A stretch of 64,000 nucleotides of DNA from NCBI RefSeq assembly GCF_009931615.1, contig NZ_CP046620.1, forward strand, positions 1,937,501-2,001,500, given 5' to 3'. The position numbers and the translations under genes were made by a program. This document shows positions 17,080 to 25,219 of the stretch, one piece after another. The notes beneath the pieces were generated by a model. That model saw only the letters and a program-made list of their open reading frames with translations, did no database searches and was not told the DNA's origin. Each line of letters starts with the position of its first letter. Position 1 is the stretch's first letter. This stretch comes from Algicella marina. Lineage in GTDB: Bacteria > Pseudomonadota > Alphaproteobacteria > Rhodobacterales > Rhodobacteraceae.

Positions 17080-18216
17080 TTAACCCCAGAGCGCCTCTAA
17101 CCGCTCCTTCCGCGCCGCCAGCGCCATCAGCGAAACAACGATGGGCGCGTTCGCCGCTTCGCCACTTTCCAGCGCTGCCATGGCGGTCGCAAAAGGCACA
17201 ATCATGCTGCGAATATCCTCTGCCTCGCTGGCCAATCCATGAATGCCACCTTCGCCGCTCAGGTCGGCCTCTGCCAGGAAACAGGTCATGTTCTCGGTAA
17301 GCGCTCCCGGTGAACTGTAGAAAGAGGTGATCTTCTCCATCCGCCCCAGTTCCAATCCCGCCTCTTCCTGTGCCTCGCGTCGCGCCGCATCTTCCGGGGT
17401 CTCCATCCGGTCCAGCAGTCCAGCAATCACCTCGAGGCTCCATGGATTGCTGTCGCCCCGCGCGACCGGTGCGGCCCGAACCTGCTCGATCAGTAACACC
17501 GTATCGCGCACCGGATCCCATGGCAGCACGGACACTGCGTCACCGGTTACCATGACTTCTCTGTCCACAGTCTCCGACAAACCACCGCCAAACGTGCGAA
17601 AGCGGAAGTTCAGCGTTTCTGCCGCGAAGAAGCCGGTAAAGTTCCGACGGCGATGGAGCTGATGAATGCCGTCCCTGCCGAACTCGGAACGAAGGTCCGC
17701 AGGCTGAACGCCCGCGGCCCGCAGCGACGCCACCGCCCGTCGCATAGCCCCCATACGCAGGATCATTGGCCCCTTGTGTCCACCATCGGGATACACGGCC
17801 ATTACATCCCTTGCCATCGCCAGAAACAATGGCTTCTCTGACTGCTGCCAATCCTCCAACCTCCAGTCCTCCGCCGACAGATCGACTTCATCATTTGGCC
17901 AGAAGATTTCCGCGCGGAACATCTCGCCCGCACAATCAACTTCAACCTCGATCAGATCGAATGAAAAACAGGCTTCGAAATAGACCAGCCTCGCTACGGC
18001 CTCATCAGACATATTGCGAAGTAAAAGACCGGGTGCGGCGGCATCTGCGTCTTTCACCAGACCGGGATAAGGTCCTGCTGCGGTCTTCGCCGCCCGAACC
18101 CCGCGCGCCGTGCCTACCCGGACATCCGCATCGGAAAACTCCGGCCCCAGCGCTGTCATCAGGATATCCTGATCGCGTAAGGTCCCGTAGACAAAAATAT
18201 TCGTCGCACCGCTCAT
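17080..18216 (-). CDS. trgB: TrgB-like: AIG2/GGCT domain fused to Nudix ADP-ribose pyrophosphatase
   Basis: A 378-residue two-domain protein. The N-terminal ~150 residues are a gamma-glutamylcyclotransferase/AIG2-like fold (FVYGTLRD at 8-15). The C-terminal half is an ADP-ribose-type Nudix hydrolase with a complete Nudix box: Gly, then E in RMETPEDAA, then REAQEEAG. It hydrolyses ADP-ribose-like compounds, by family. The architecture and the position next to cysK match TrgB of the Rhodobacter tellurite-resistance locus. I use the ATG at 18216 because a ggagg ribosome-binding site lies 10 bp upstream; a longer in-frame start exists at 18264. It diverges from chrR. Confidence 0.85.
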   Translation of the reverse strand: MSGATNIFVYGTLRDQDILMTALGPEFSDADVRVGTARGVRAAKTAAGPYPGLVKDADAAAPGLLLRNMSDEAVARLVYFEACFSFDLIEVEVDCAGEMFRAEIFWPNDEVDLSAEDWRLEDWQQSEKPLFLAMARDVMAVYPDGGHKGPMILRMGAMRRAVASLRAAGVQPADLRSEFGRDGIHQLHRRRNFTGFFAAETLNFRFRTFGGGLSETVDREVMVTGDAVSVLPWDPVRDTVLLIEQVRAAPVARGDSNPWSLEVIAGLLDRMETPEDAARREAQEEAGLELGRMEKITSFYSSPGALTENMTCFLAEADLSGEGGIHGLASEAEDIRSMIVPFATAMAALESGEAANAPIVVSLMALAARKERLEALWG

Positions 18217-18283
18217 CGCTTGTCCTCCAGCCTCTCCGGCCACCGCATATCCGCGGCAGCACAAGAATAAAAGCGTGACGGGG

Positions 18284-18313
18284 TGATCCGCTGCGTGTTG
18301 ATCTGCGTAACAA
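18284..18313 (+). promoter_or_regulatory. RpoE/ChrR-type ECF promoter before chrR
   Basis: TGATCC at 18284-18289 matches the -35 element of the Rhodobacter RpoE singlet-oxygen regulon. After 18 bp, taacaa at 18308-18313 is a plausible -10. The chrR ATG is 26 bp downstream of it. Family knowledge says rpoE-chrR is autoregulated, which fits. No transcript data. Confidence 0.55.
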
Positions 18314-18339
18314 GATCAGTAACGAACAACGGTAGAAAA

Positions 18340-18981
18340 ATGACAAATTGGCATCCCCATGCCGAGCATCTGGCAGGTTACGCAAGCGGCACTCTGTCCG
18401 ATGGCATGAGTCTTCTGGTCAGCGCCCACCTGACCTACTGTCCCGCTTGTCGGAGGCAGGTTTCTCAGCTCGAAGCCCTGGCGGCTAATCAGTTCCATGA
18501 CGACGTCACAGGAATAGATGCGCCGCGGCTAGATTTGGCACTGGCGGCCCTCGACGAACAATCAACAGATTTGCCACTCCAAACACCCAGAGCCGCACCC
18601 GGCAGTCCCCTGCCCGCTCCTCTTAGACACGCCCTCGGCGCCGATATCGACGAACTTCGCTGGGGTATGCGTCTACCCGGTGTGAGCGAGTATGTGCTCG
18701 GCGGATACGAAGGTGAGAAGGTCAGTCTGATGCGAGTTCGTCCCGGTCGCAGAATGCCACACCACACCCACGATGGTGAGGAGGCGACCCTCATTCTCTC
18801 GGGCGTCATGGAGGATGATGGCAAGACTTTCCAAACGGGAGACCTGGCCATCGCCGACCATCGTGATGATCATCAGCCGCATGTGACCGGGGACGAAACT
18901 TGCTACTGTCTGATTGTCCTGTCCGGCACACTGCGCTTCACTGGGCCTTTCAGCCGATTCCTGAACGTTCTCCCTGGCTGA
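18340..18981 (+). CDS. chrR: ChrR-type zinc anti-sigma factor with cupin domain
   Basis: A 213-residue anti-sigma factor of the ChrR family, which holds RpoE inactive until singlet oxygen appears. The N-terminal anti-sigma domain carries the zinc motif H-x3-C-x2-C (H30, C34, C37) plus an early His (H5 or H7). The C-terminal cupin has the HTHDGEE metal motif near residues 146-152 and a later conserved His (HQPH). The ATG at 18340 gives the usual family length; a longer frame from 18283 would place the promoter inside the gene. Unusually, no sigma-factor gene is next to it: trgB is upstream on the other strand. An SDR gene follows 44 bp downstream. Confidence 0.9.
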   Translation: MTNWHPHAEHLAGYASGTLSDGMSLLVSAHLTYCPACRRQVSQLEALAANQFHDDVTGIDAPRLDLALAALDEQSTDLPLQTPRAAPGSPLPAPLRHALGADIDELRWGMRLPGVSEYVLGGYEGEKVSLMRVRPGRRMPHHTHDGEEATLILSGVMEDDGKTFQTGDLAIADHRDDHQPHVTGDETCYCLIVLSGTLRFTGPFSRFLNVLPG

Positions 18982-19025
18982 ATTGGTGCCTTCTTTGATT
19001 TTACGTGTGGTTAAAGGGCCGAACC

Positions 19026-19820
19026 ATGAGCGTCTTTGATCAGATCGCCCGTCCCAAGGACGGCTCTGTCTGGATCACCGGCGCCAGTTCTGGCATCGGT
19101 CGCGCCGTAGCGTTGCGCCTCGCACAAGATGGCTGGACGGTCTATGCCACAGCAAGAAGTGCGGGGAAACTTGCCGAACTCGAAATTGAAGCGGAATCGC
19201 GCCCCGGAAGGATCATCGCCCTGCCCGGAGACGTCACCGACCCGACGCGCATGGCCATTTGTCTCGCCGAGATCACGGCCAGCGGCCCCTTGGCAATGGC
19301 GATTCTCAACGCAGGTGTCTACACACCGATGCGGGCGACGAACTTCAAGGCCGAAACAGCCCGTACCATGCTCCGCGTCAACCTCGAAGGCGTTGCCAAC
19401 GCGCTGGATCCGCTGCTGCGCTACTTCATTCCGAGAGGGACCGGCGTAATTGCCGTAACAGCATCTGTCGCCGGCTATCGCGGCCTTCCCGACGCGGCAA
19501 TTTACTCCGCCACCAAGGCTGGACTGATTGCGATGTGCGAGTCACTTGCCATGGACGTGGTCGACCTCGGCATCCGCCTGTCCGTAATCAATCCGGGGTT
19601 CGTGCGAACAGAAGCCACCGCCGTCAATGATTTCGAAATGCCATTTCTGATGGAACCGAAAAACGCAGCTGATCGAATTGTCGACGGTCTTGCGCGCCCG
19701 GGTTTCGCGATCACCTTTCCGCGTCGTTTCTCACTGCTCCTGCGCCTCATCGGTTTGCTACCGAACAGAAGCTATATTGCCGCGATCAGAACGATGCTCG
19801 GTTGGCGTGCCAAACCCTGA
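19026..19820 (+). CDS. short-chain dehydrogenase/reductase
   Basis: A 264-residue classical SDR with cofactor motif TGASSGIG (19-25), LNAG in place of NNAG (94-97), catalytic Ser147, and the Y160-x3-K164 pair. Substrate unknown. It follows chrR by 44 bp on the same strand and is probably co-transcribed from the TGATCC promoter. An SDR of this kind is part of the known RpoE/ChrR regulon in Rhodobacter, so a role in handling lipid or carbonyl damage is a reasonable inference. The C-terminal RRFSLLLRLIGLLPNRSY segment is amphipathic and may touch the membrane. Confidence 0.85.
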   Translation: MSVFDQIARPKDGSVWITGASSGIGRAVALRLAQDGWTVYATARSAGKLAELEIEAESRPGRIIALPGDVTDPTRMAICLAEITASGPLAMAILNAGVYTPMRATNFKAETARTMLRVNLEGVANALDPLLRYFIPRGTGVIAVTASVAGYRGLPDAAIYSATKAGLIAMCESLAMDVVDLGIRLSVINPGFVRTEATAVNDFEMPFLMEPKNAADRIVDGLARPGFAITFPRRFSLLLRLIGLLPNRSYIAAIRTMLGWRAKP

Positions 19821-19832
19821 ACCTGCGTAGGC

Positions 19833-20315
19833 TCAGTCCCAACGCTTGGCGGCATTTCTGGCCAGAACACCACAGATGATGCCGGTAATCGCGAAGATGA
19901 TCAAAAGCTTCGGCTGTGCAAGCAACAGGAAGAAATACTCTCCGAAGGCGGCAAACATGTTCTTGATCGCCTCCATTGGGTTCGCCCCCGCAAGTTTCGA
20001 ATCGAGGATATCGTCGATGACCTTGGAAATCGCGCACATGAAAAGAATTGCGACCGTCACGGTAATGGCGGAGCGAAGTCCCAGAAACACGCCGCTGCCA
20101 GTCTCAACGGTCGCCTTCTTCCCCAGACCGTACCATCCGTGATATAATCCGTATATCCCGAACACCCAAAGAAGCCGTGTCTCATATCGCTCCAGCCGTT
20201 CCTCCGGCAGGTACGCTGTCACCACGTAGACCATGATCAGAAGCGAGAAACTCACACATATCGCAGCCACCAGCCTTGCCGCTGTCGGCATCCCCAGCGC
20301 ATTCTCTATGCCCAT
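19833..20315 (-). CDS. trgA: TrgA-family inner-membrane protein
   Basis: A 160-residue protein with about four TM segments (roughly 15-35, 48-65, 85-105, 132-152). MPTAARLVAA near the start and a terminal GVLARNAAKRW match the TrgA family, named for the Rhodobacter tellurite-resistance locus. The biochemical role is not established. The start may be the ATG at 20315 or the internal ATG at 20291 (MPTAARL), which fits the family better; ribosome-binding sites do not decide. It lies 45 bp after the CFA-type methyltransferase and faces the SDR gene, and is separated from trgB by chrR and SDR. Confidence 0.75.
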   Translation of the reverse strand: MGIENALGMPTAARLVAAICVSFSLLIMVYVVTAYLPEERLERYETRLLWVFGIYGLYHGWYGLGKKATVETGSGVFLGLRSAITVTVAILFMCAISKVIDDILDSKLAGANPMEAIKNMFAAFGEYFFLLLAQPKLLIIFAITGIICGVLARNAAKRWD

Positions 20316-20360
20316 TGCCCGTTCCGTTCTTCAATTCGTCCTGAACCGCGCCCCGCCTTT

Positions 20361-21578
20361 TCAGCTTGGCCGCGACACGCTGATCTGCGTGACATCAGTT
20401 GTGCCAGACAAGAAGCACGACGCACAAGAGGCCAGATAGTAATTCCACATCCTTCGAAAGCGTTCATCGAAGCCAAGTGGTGCGATGTCGTCCCACTTTT
20501 CATTGAAACGGGCATTCCACCGCCGCAGGGTGTCGGAATAGCTTTGGCCGAACTCATGACTGCCGCCAAATAGCAATCCCGCCTTCTTCACCTCTGCCTG
20601 CAAGACGGACGGGCTGGGCAGCATGCCTCCCGGAAAGATATATTTCTGGATGAAATCGACGCCCTTGCGATAGCCGTCGAATAGGCGGTCCTCTATGGTG
20701 ATGATCTGGAAAGATGCCCGTCCGCCCGGTTTCAACCTTTCCCGTACGGTATCGAAATAGACTGGCCAGTATTTCTCTCCGACGGCCTCGAACATCTCTA
20801 TTGAAGCAATGCCGTCGAAGCTGCCGCGCTCATCGCGGTAATCGCGCATGACGATGTCGACCCGCTCGCTTAATCCGGCCTCGAAGATCCGCTTCTGCGC
20901 AAAGTCCATCTGCTCACGGCTGATGGTCAGACCCGTGACCTTCGCACCGCGCTTTCCCGCCGCATACTCGGCAAACCCTCCCCAACCACAGCCGATTTCC
21001 AGGAGATGGCCACCCTCGGTCACGCCAATCTTGTCGCATATTGCTGCGTATTTCCGTTCCTGTGCCAGAGAAAGGTCTTCGGAATCCTGCTCGAACAGCG
21101 CGGAGGAATAGGTCATGGAACTGTCCAGCCATTGGCTGTAGAAAGCGTTGCCCAGATCGTAGTGATGGGAAATGTTCCGTCGCGCCTGTCGGCGGGAGTT
21201 TGAACGCAGCCAATGCCGCGCGCGCTCATAGCTGCGCACCACGCCCGTTCCCGGAACCGCCCGTGCGACTTCCGAATTGGACAGAAGCAGCACGTCGAGC
21301 AATGCCTGAAGGTCGGGAGAGTCCCACCAGCCATCCATGTATGCCTCTGCGAACCCGACATCGCCATCCCGCAGTATGCGCCCGAACAAACCATTGTTGC
21401 GAATGAACATAAGCCCCTCCGGCCCGGGCTCTCCGCCCGTTGCACGGAAAACCCTGCCGTCCGGCAGCACGGCGTCCACACGTCCGCACTTTATCCTGCA
21501 TAGCGCCGCAAATGCCGGCTGAAACCAGCGCGGCAGGTCGGTCTCGCCGCGTGTTGACGTCAGAACCTGATGCGTCAT
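20361..21578 (-). CDS. cyclopropane-fatty-acyl-phospholipid synthase-type methyltransferase
   Basis: A 405-residue SAM-dependent enzyme acting on double bonds of membrane phospholipid acyl chains. The AdoMet motif EIGCGWGG is at 194-201. The family signature HHYDLGNAFYSQWLD precedes it, and bicarbonate/active-site region motifs such as IEMFEAVGEKYWPVYF follow. It may make cyclopropane rings or, by analogy with Rhodobacter furan-fatty-acid synthesis (UfaM type), a methylated acyl chain; sequence inspection cannot choose. It lies in the photolyase-FAD-DUF1365 run, 25 bp after DUF1365, and so is probably part of a light/singlet-oxygen-induced operon. Confidence 0.85.
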   Translation of the reverse strand: MTHQVLTSTRGETDLPRWFQPAFAALCRIKCGRVDAVLPDGRVFRATGGEPGPEGLMFIRNNGLFGRILRDGDVGFAEAYMDGWWDSPDLQALLDVLLLSNSEVARAVPGTGVVRSYERARHWLRSNSRRQARRNISHHYDLGNAFYSQWLDSSMTYSSALFEQDSEDLSLAQERKYAAICDKIGVTEGGHLLEIGCGWGGFAEYAAGKRGAKVTGLTISREQMDFAQKRIFEAGLSERVDIVMRDYRDERGSFDGIASIEMFEAVGEKYWPVYFDTVRERLKPGGRASFQIITIEDRLFDGYRKGVDFIQKYIFPGGMLPSPSVLQAEVKKAGLLFGGSHEFGQSYSDTLRRWNARFNEKWDDIAPLGFDERFRRMWNYYLASCASCFLSGTTDVTQISVSRPS

Positions 21579-21603
21579 TTCTCACCCCCTAATCAGCCCC
21601 GTC

Positions 21604-22377
21604 TCAGCGTGGCTTTACCTCGACGATCGCTTTCCCCTTCCGCTCCCGCAGGAACGGCACCCCTTTCAGCACCAACCGCGCCGCATGCCAGTGGATCTTG
21701 ACGATGACCATCACCGTCATCAACGGATAGGCCACTAGTGCCCGCGCAAGCGCCCCGGTCGTCAACGTCTCAGCCCTGCCGGTAAGCGTCGCAATTAGCG
21801 TCTCTCCCTCCTGCCCAGCCTGTCGGATCCGCACGGCAAGTTTTTCCCCCGGACTGTTGAGGGCAAACCGGTAGACTTGATCTGGACCGATGAAGGGCGA
21901 GACATACATTTTCTTGTCCTGACGCTGACGATACATACCACCCGCCGCCTCCCCAGCCGACAGAACGTAGGCCACCTGCCCGCCAAACGTGTTCTTGACC
22001 TCGTATATCAGGCTCTTCAGTCGGTCGTCCCGATCATAACAATAGTAGATCGACAGCGGATTGAATCCATAGCCGAACATCCGGGGAAAGCTCAGCAACT
22101 CGATCCGCGCCGGGTGCGGCAGTCCTTTCTGTTGCAACCTTTTCTCTACCCATGGGCGCAGCGGGCTGCCGTCTCGGGCGCCATGATCGCGATCCATGAT
22201 CGAGAAAACACCGAAACCATTGTGTCGCAATAGCGCGTTGTTCGCGGCGATCTCTGGCAGACGGTCGAGATCAACAAGCGTCGTAAACACACTCATCCGT
22301 AGCCGGTGCCGTTTCGGGATCAGCCGCATGTGCATAACATCGCCGCGATACAGGCGCGCTACCGGTGAACCCGTCAC
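21604..22377 (-). CDS. DUF1365 protein
   Basis: A 257-residue protein of the DUF1365 family, almost always next to a FAD amine-oxidase-like gene and a CFA-type methyltransferase. I use a GTG start at 22377 because it begins VTGSPVARLYRGDVMH, the usual family N-terminus, and gives a 4-bp GTGA overlap with the stop of the FAD gene; the next in-frame ATG would lose this region. The conserved block FGYGFNPLSIYYCYD is present. Its chemistry is unknown; the genomic association points to modified lipid synthesis. Confidence 0.85.
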   Translation of the reverse strand: MTGSPVARLYRGDVMHMRLIPKRHRLRMSVFTTLVDLDRLPEIAANNALLRHNGFGVFSIMDRDHGARDGSPLRPWVEKRLQQKGLPHPARIELLSFPRMFGYGFNPLSIYYCYDRDDRLKSLIYEVKNTFGGQVAYVLSAGEAAGGMYRQRQDKKMYVSPFIGPDQVYRFALNSPGEKLAVRIRQAGQEGETLIATLTGRAETLTTGALARALVAYPLMTVMVIVKIHWHAARLVLKGVPFLRERKGKAIVEVKPR

Positions 22378-23687
22378 TCGGCCGCCTCCGATAGAAGAAC
22401 ACGCGCAGGCTCCGGCATGTCCCGCGCCCAGGCCGGCGTTGCTCCCAGCGCCGCGGCCACCTGCAAACCGCTCCGCAAGCCATCTTCGTGGAAACCGTAT
22501 CCGAGCCATGCACCAGCATACCAGACACCGCCGTTGCCCTGAATGCCGGCGATTTCGGCTTGTGCGGCAAAGCTGTCGCGGTCGAAAACCGGATGGGCGT
22601 ACTCGAAAGAACCGTGAACTCGCTCCTGCGCGATCTCGACCGCTGGATTGAGGCTGACAAAAAGCGGATACCGTTCGTCGATCCCCTGCAGGCGGTTCAT
22701 CCAGTAGGTCACGGGTGCTGGCCGGTCGAGGTCCGCCGCGCCGCCATCCGAAAGGAAATTCCAACTCGACCAAACTTTGCGCCGACGCGGCATCAGCCGC
22801 TCATCGGAGTGCAGAACGGCACGGTTCGGACTCGTTCGGAACCTCGAGAGCAGATTCTCCTCCGTCACATCGCGATCCGACAGCAGCAGCCGCGCCTGCG
22901 GCCCGTGGCAAGCCAGCACAACGGCGTCAAACACCGCCTCGGACCCATCGCGGAACCGGAGTTGCGGGGCTCCCCGTCGAACGACTTCCACCACTTCCGC
23001 GCCGCTTCGCGCCCTCGTGCCAAGTGCCGCGATCACTCTGCGCACATATTCACGGGACCCGCCGTCGACTGTTCGCCAGCGCTGCATCGGCGCCATGCCA
23101 TTCATCAGATCGTGGTTGCGAAAGAAGGAAACAAAGTTTTTTGCCGGAAAATCCAGCATGTCCCGCGTGGGCGTAGACCAGATTGCACCGCCGAACGGCA
23201 GCACGAAACAATCCCTGAACCAGCGCGAATACCGCTCTTGTGTCAGCCAGTCTCCGAGCGAAAGCCCGTCCAACTGACCTTTGGCAAGTTGTGCTGGCGC
23301 TTCCCGGTTAAACCGCAATATCTGCATCAGACCGGTAACATGCGCCGGGTTCAACAGGTTCCGCCGCTGAGCGAACAACTGGTCAAAGTTGTCACATGCA
23401 TATTCTACCCGCCCGCCTCTCACTGAAATGCCGAAGGACATGTCGGACCACTTGGTAGGTACACCCAGGTGCTCGAACAGTCCGGTCAGGTTGGGATAAT
23501 TGCGATAATTGTAGACGATGAAGCCGGTATCCACCGGTACCTTCACGTCTCCGAAAGCCGCATCTACCGTATTGGCATGTCCGCCGAACCGGTGGGACGC
23601 CTCGAACAACGACACGTCATGGGTGTCCTTCAGCGCCATTGCAGCGCCCATACCTGCGATGCCGGATCCGACGACGGCGACCCTCAT
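22374..23687 (-). CDS. FAD-dependent amine-oxidase-like protein of lipid-modification cluster
   Basis: A 437-residue flavoprotein with an N-terminal dinucleotide-binding motif VVGSGIAGMGAA, the LFEASHRFGGHANTV FAD block and a C-terminal YAGAWLGYGFHEDGL motif. It belongs to the NAD(P)-binding Rossmann/amine-oxidase group found with cyclopropane or furan fatty-acid genes; the Rhodobacter homologue is in the RpoE regulon. It may desaturate or oxidise an acyl chain (UfaD type), which is inference. It lies 40 bp after the photolyase gene and overlaps DUF1365 by 4 bp. Confidence 0.85.
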   Translation of the reverse strand: MRVAVVGSGIAGMGAAMALKDTHDVSLFEASHRFGGHANTVDAAFGDVKVPVDTGFIVYNYRNYPNLTGLFEHLGVPTKWSDMSFGISVRGGRVEYACDNFDQLFAQRRNLLNPAHVTGLMQILRFNREAPAQLAKGQLDGLSLGDWLTQERYSRWFRDCFVLPFGGAIWSTPTRDMLDFPAKNFVSFFRNHDLMNGMAPMQRWRTVDGGSREYVRRVIAALGTRARSGAEVVEVVRRGAPQLRFRDGSEAVFDAVVLACHGPQARLLLSDRDVTEENLLSRFRTSPNRAVLHSDERLMPRRRKVWSSWNFLSDGGAADLDRPAPVTYWMNRLQGIDERYPLFVSLNPAVEIAQERVHGSFEYAHPVFDRDSFAAQAEIAGIQGNGGVWYAGAWLGYGFHEDGLRSGLQVAAALGATPAWARDMPEPARVLLSEAAE

Positions 23688-23727
23688 GCGCCGTTCCTGA
23701 ATGGCAAGGCTTCACCAATTACAACGT

Positions 23728-25134
23728 TCATCCCTTGTACTTCCCGTATGCCGCCAGCGCCTTCTCCCGGCCCTCCTTCAGGCCGACAATCGGCTGCGGG
23801 TAATCGTCATCCGGCGACATATTCCAGCTCTTCGGAATTGCCTCGAAAAAGCTCAACGCCGTCTCCGTTGGCGCGTCGTTCCCCTCCGCAAGCCACGCAG
23901 CCCGATACGTACCTTCCGGATCGAATTTCTCGCCCTGAAGCGCCGGATTGAAAACGCGAAAATAGGGCGCGGCGTCCGGACCGGATCCGGCTGTCCATTG
24001 CCAGCCAAGCGCATTCGAGGCCGGATCCCAGTCGATCAGGCACTCTTCGAACCAGCGTTGGCCCACACGCCAGTCCGTCATCAGGTGCTTGGTCAGGTAG
24101 CTTGCAACCAGCATCCGCGCTCGGTTGTGCATGGTGCCGGTAACATACAATTCGCGCATGGCGCCATCTATCATCGGCTCTCCGGTCATGCCGCGCCGCC
24201 ACCGCTCCGCTGCATCATTGTCTTGCTGCCAGGGAAATCCACCCCACTCTTCCCGCCAGTTGGCGTCGATAATGTGCGGAGTGTGGAACAGCAGGTGGTA
24301 GGCAAATTCACGCCACACCAGCTCTTTCATGAAGGTCTCAGCTCCGGTCTTGCCTTCCTGCCGAGCGCGGTCCGCCGCGTGCCAGCACACGCGGGCAGAT
24401 ATCTCGCCAAGTGAAAGATTCTGCGAAAGACCGGAGGTGCCATCACGGTCCAGTCGGTCACGATCCGCCTTGTAGGTATCGATTCCATGAGCAATGAACG
24501 AGCCGAGCCGGCCCGCCGCGGCAGCAGCGCCGATCCGCGCATGCCGCCCGACGATTTCGGCGCCCCGCTGCATGGCCTGCCCGAGTTGCCAATCCTCCAG
24601 AACATCACTGTCCGGCCAGTCCGCTGGCGCGTCGAAATCCGGAGGAGACAGCGGCTCCGCCGGTTCCCGTTTGCTCACAGCCCGCCAGAAAGGGCTGAAC
24701 ACCTTGTAAAACTCGCCTTCGCCCGTCTCCACGGTCCATGGTTCATACAAGAGGTGACCGGCATGGCTGCACGCCTCGATGCCAGCCCCCTTCAGCGCGG
24801 ATTTTACGGCGCTGTCCCGGTCTCGCGCTGCGGGATCGTAGAGTCGCGACCAATGCACCGCCTCGGCACCGGTTTCACGAACCAACGCCTCCAGCACGTC
24901 CAGTGCCAGGCCCCGCCGCAAGATCAGGCGGCTGCCACGTTCTTCCAGAGTTTTCGCAAAGCACGCAATCGCCCGCTCCAGCCGCCATCGCGGTGCCGCC
25001 CCCAGCGCTTCGGTCTCCGGGTCGAGAATGCATACGGGAATTAGGGGACGCCCGGTCTCCGCCGCCGCCACGAGTCCGGGATGATCCGACAGTCTGAAGT
25101 CACGGCGAAACCAGAAGATCAGTGGGGCAGTCAT
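23728..25134 (-). CDS. phr: deoxyribodipyrimidine photolyase
   Basis: A 468-residue light-driven repair enzyme for cyclobutane pyrimidine dimers. The N-terminal antenna domain starts FWFRRDFRLSDHPGL. The FAD domain carries SLGEISARVCWHA, LVWREFAYH, NRARMLVASYLTKHL and WQWTAGSGPDAAPYFRVFNP, all diagnostic of class I photolyases. It is the first gene of the run photolyase - FAD protein - DUF1365 - CFA-type - trgA on the minus strand. The upstream gene starts at 26464 and leaves an 85-bp gap before it, with a TGATCC promoter at 25195-25200. Photolyase induction by RpoE is known in Rhodobacter. Confidence 0.95.
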   Translation of the reverse strand: MTAPLIFWFRRDFRLSDHPGLVAAAETGRPLIPVCILDPETEALGAAPRWRLERAIACFAKTLEERGSRLILRRGLALDVLEALVRETGAEAVHWSRLYDPAARDRDSAVKSALKGAGIEACSHAGHLLYEPWTVETGEGEFYKVFSPFWRAVSKREPAEPLSPPDFDAPADWPDSDVLEDWQLGQAMQRGAEIVGRHARIGAAAAAGRLGSFIAHGIDTYKADRDRLDRDGTSGLSQNLSLGEISARVCWHAADRARQEGKTGAETFMKELVWREFAYHLLFHTPHIIDANWREEWGGFPWQQDNDAAERWRRGMTGEPMIDGAMRELYVTGTMHNRARMLVASYLTKHLMTDWRVGQRWFEECLIDWDPASNALGWQWTAGSGPDAAPYFRVFNPALQGEKFDPEGTYRAAWLAEGNDAPTETALSFFEAIPKSWNMSPDDDYPQPIVGLKEGREKALAAYGKYKG

Positions 25135-25170
25135 GAAAAGTCACGGTCTTTCGGGCAGTTGCATCTCAAG

Positions 25171-25200
25171 CATATACGCCGCAACCCTCCGACCGGATCA
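25171..25200 (-). promoter_or_regulatory. RpoE/ChrR-type ECF promoter before photolyase operon
   Basis: On the minus strand TGATCC (25200-25195) is followed after 18 bp by tatatg (25176-25171), 36 bp before the photolyase ATG. Same -35 word and spacing as the site before chrR. The -10 is less certain. Confidence 0.5.
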
Positions 25201-25219
25201 TGTCTCGCGTGATATTCGT

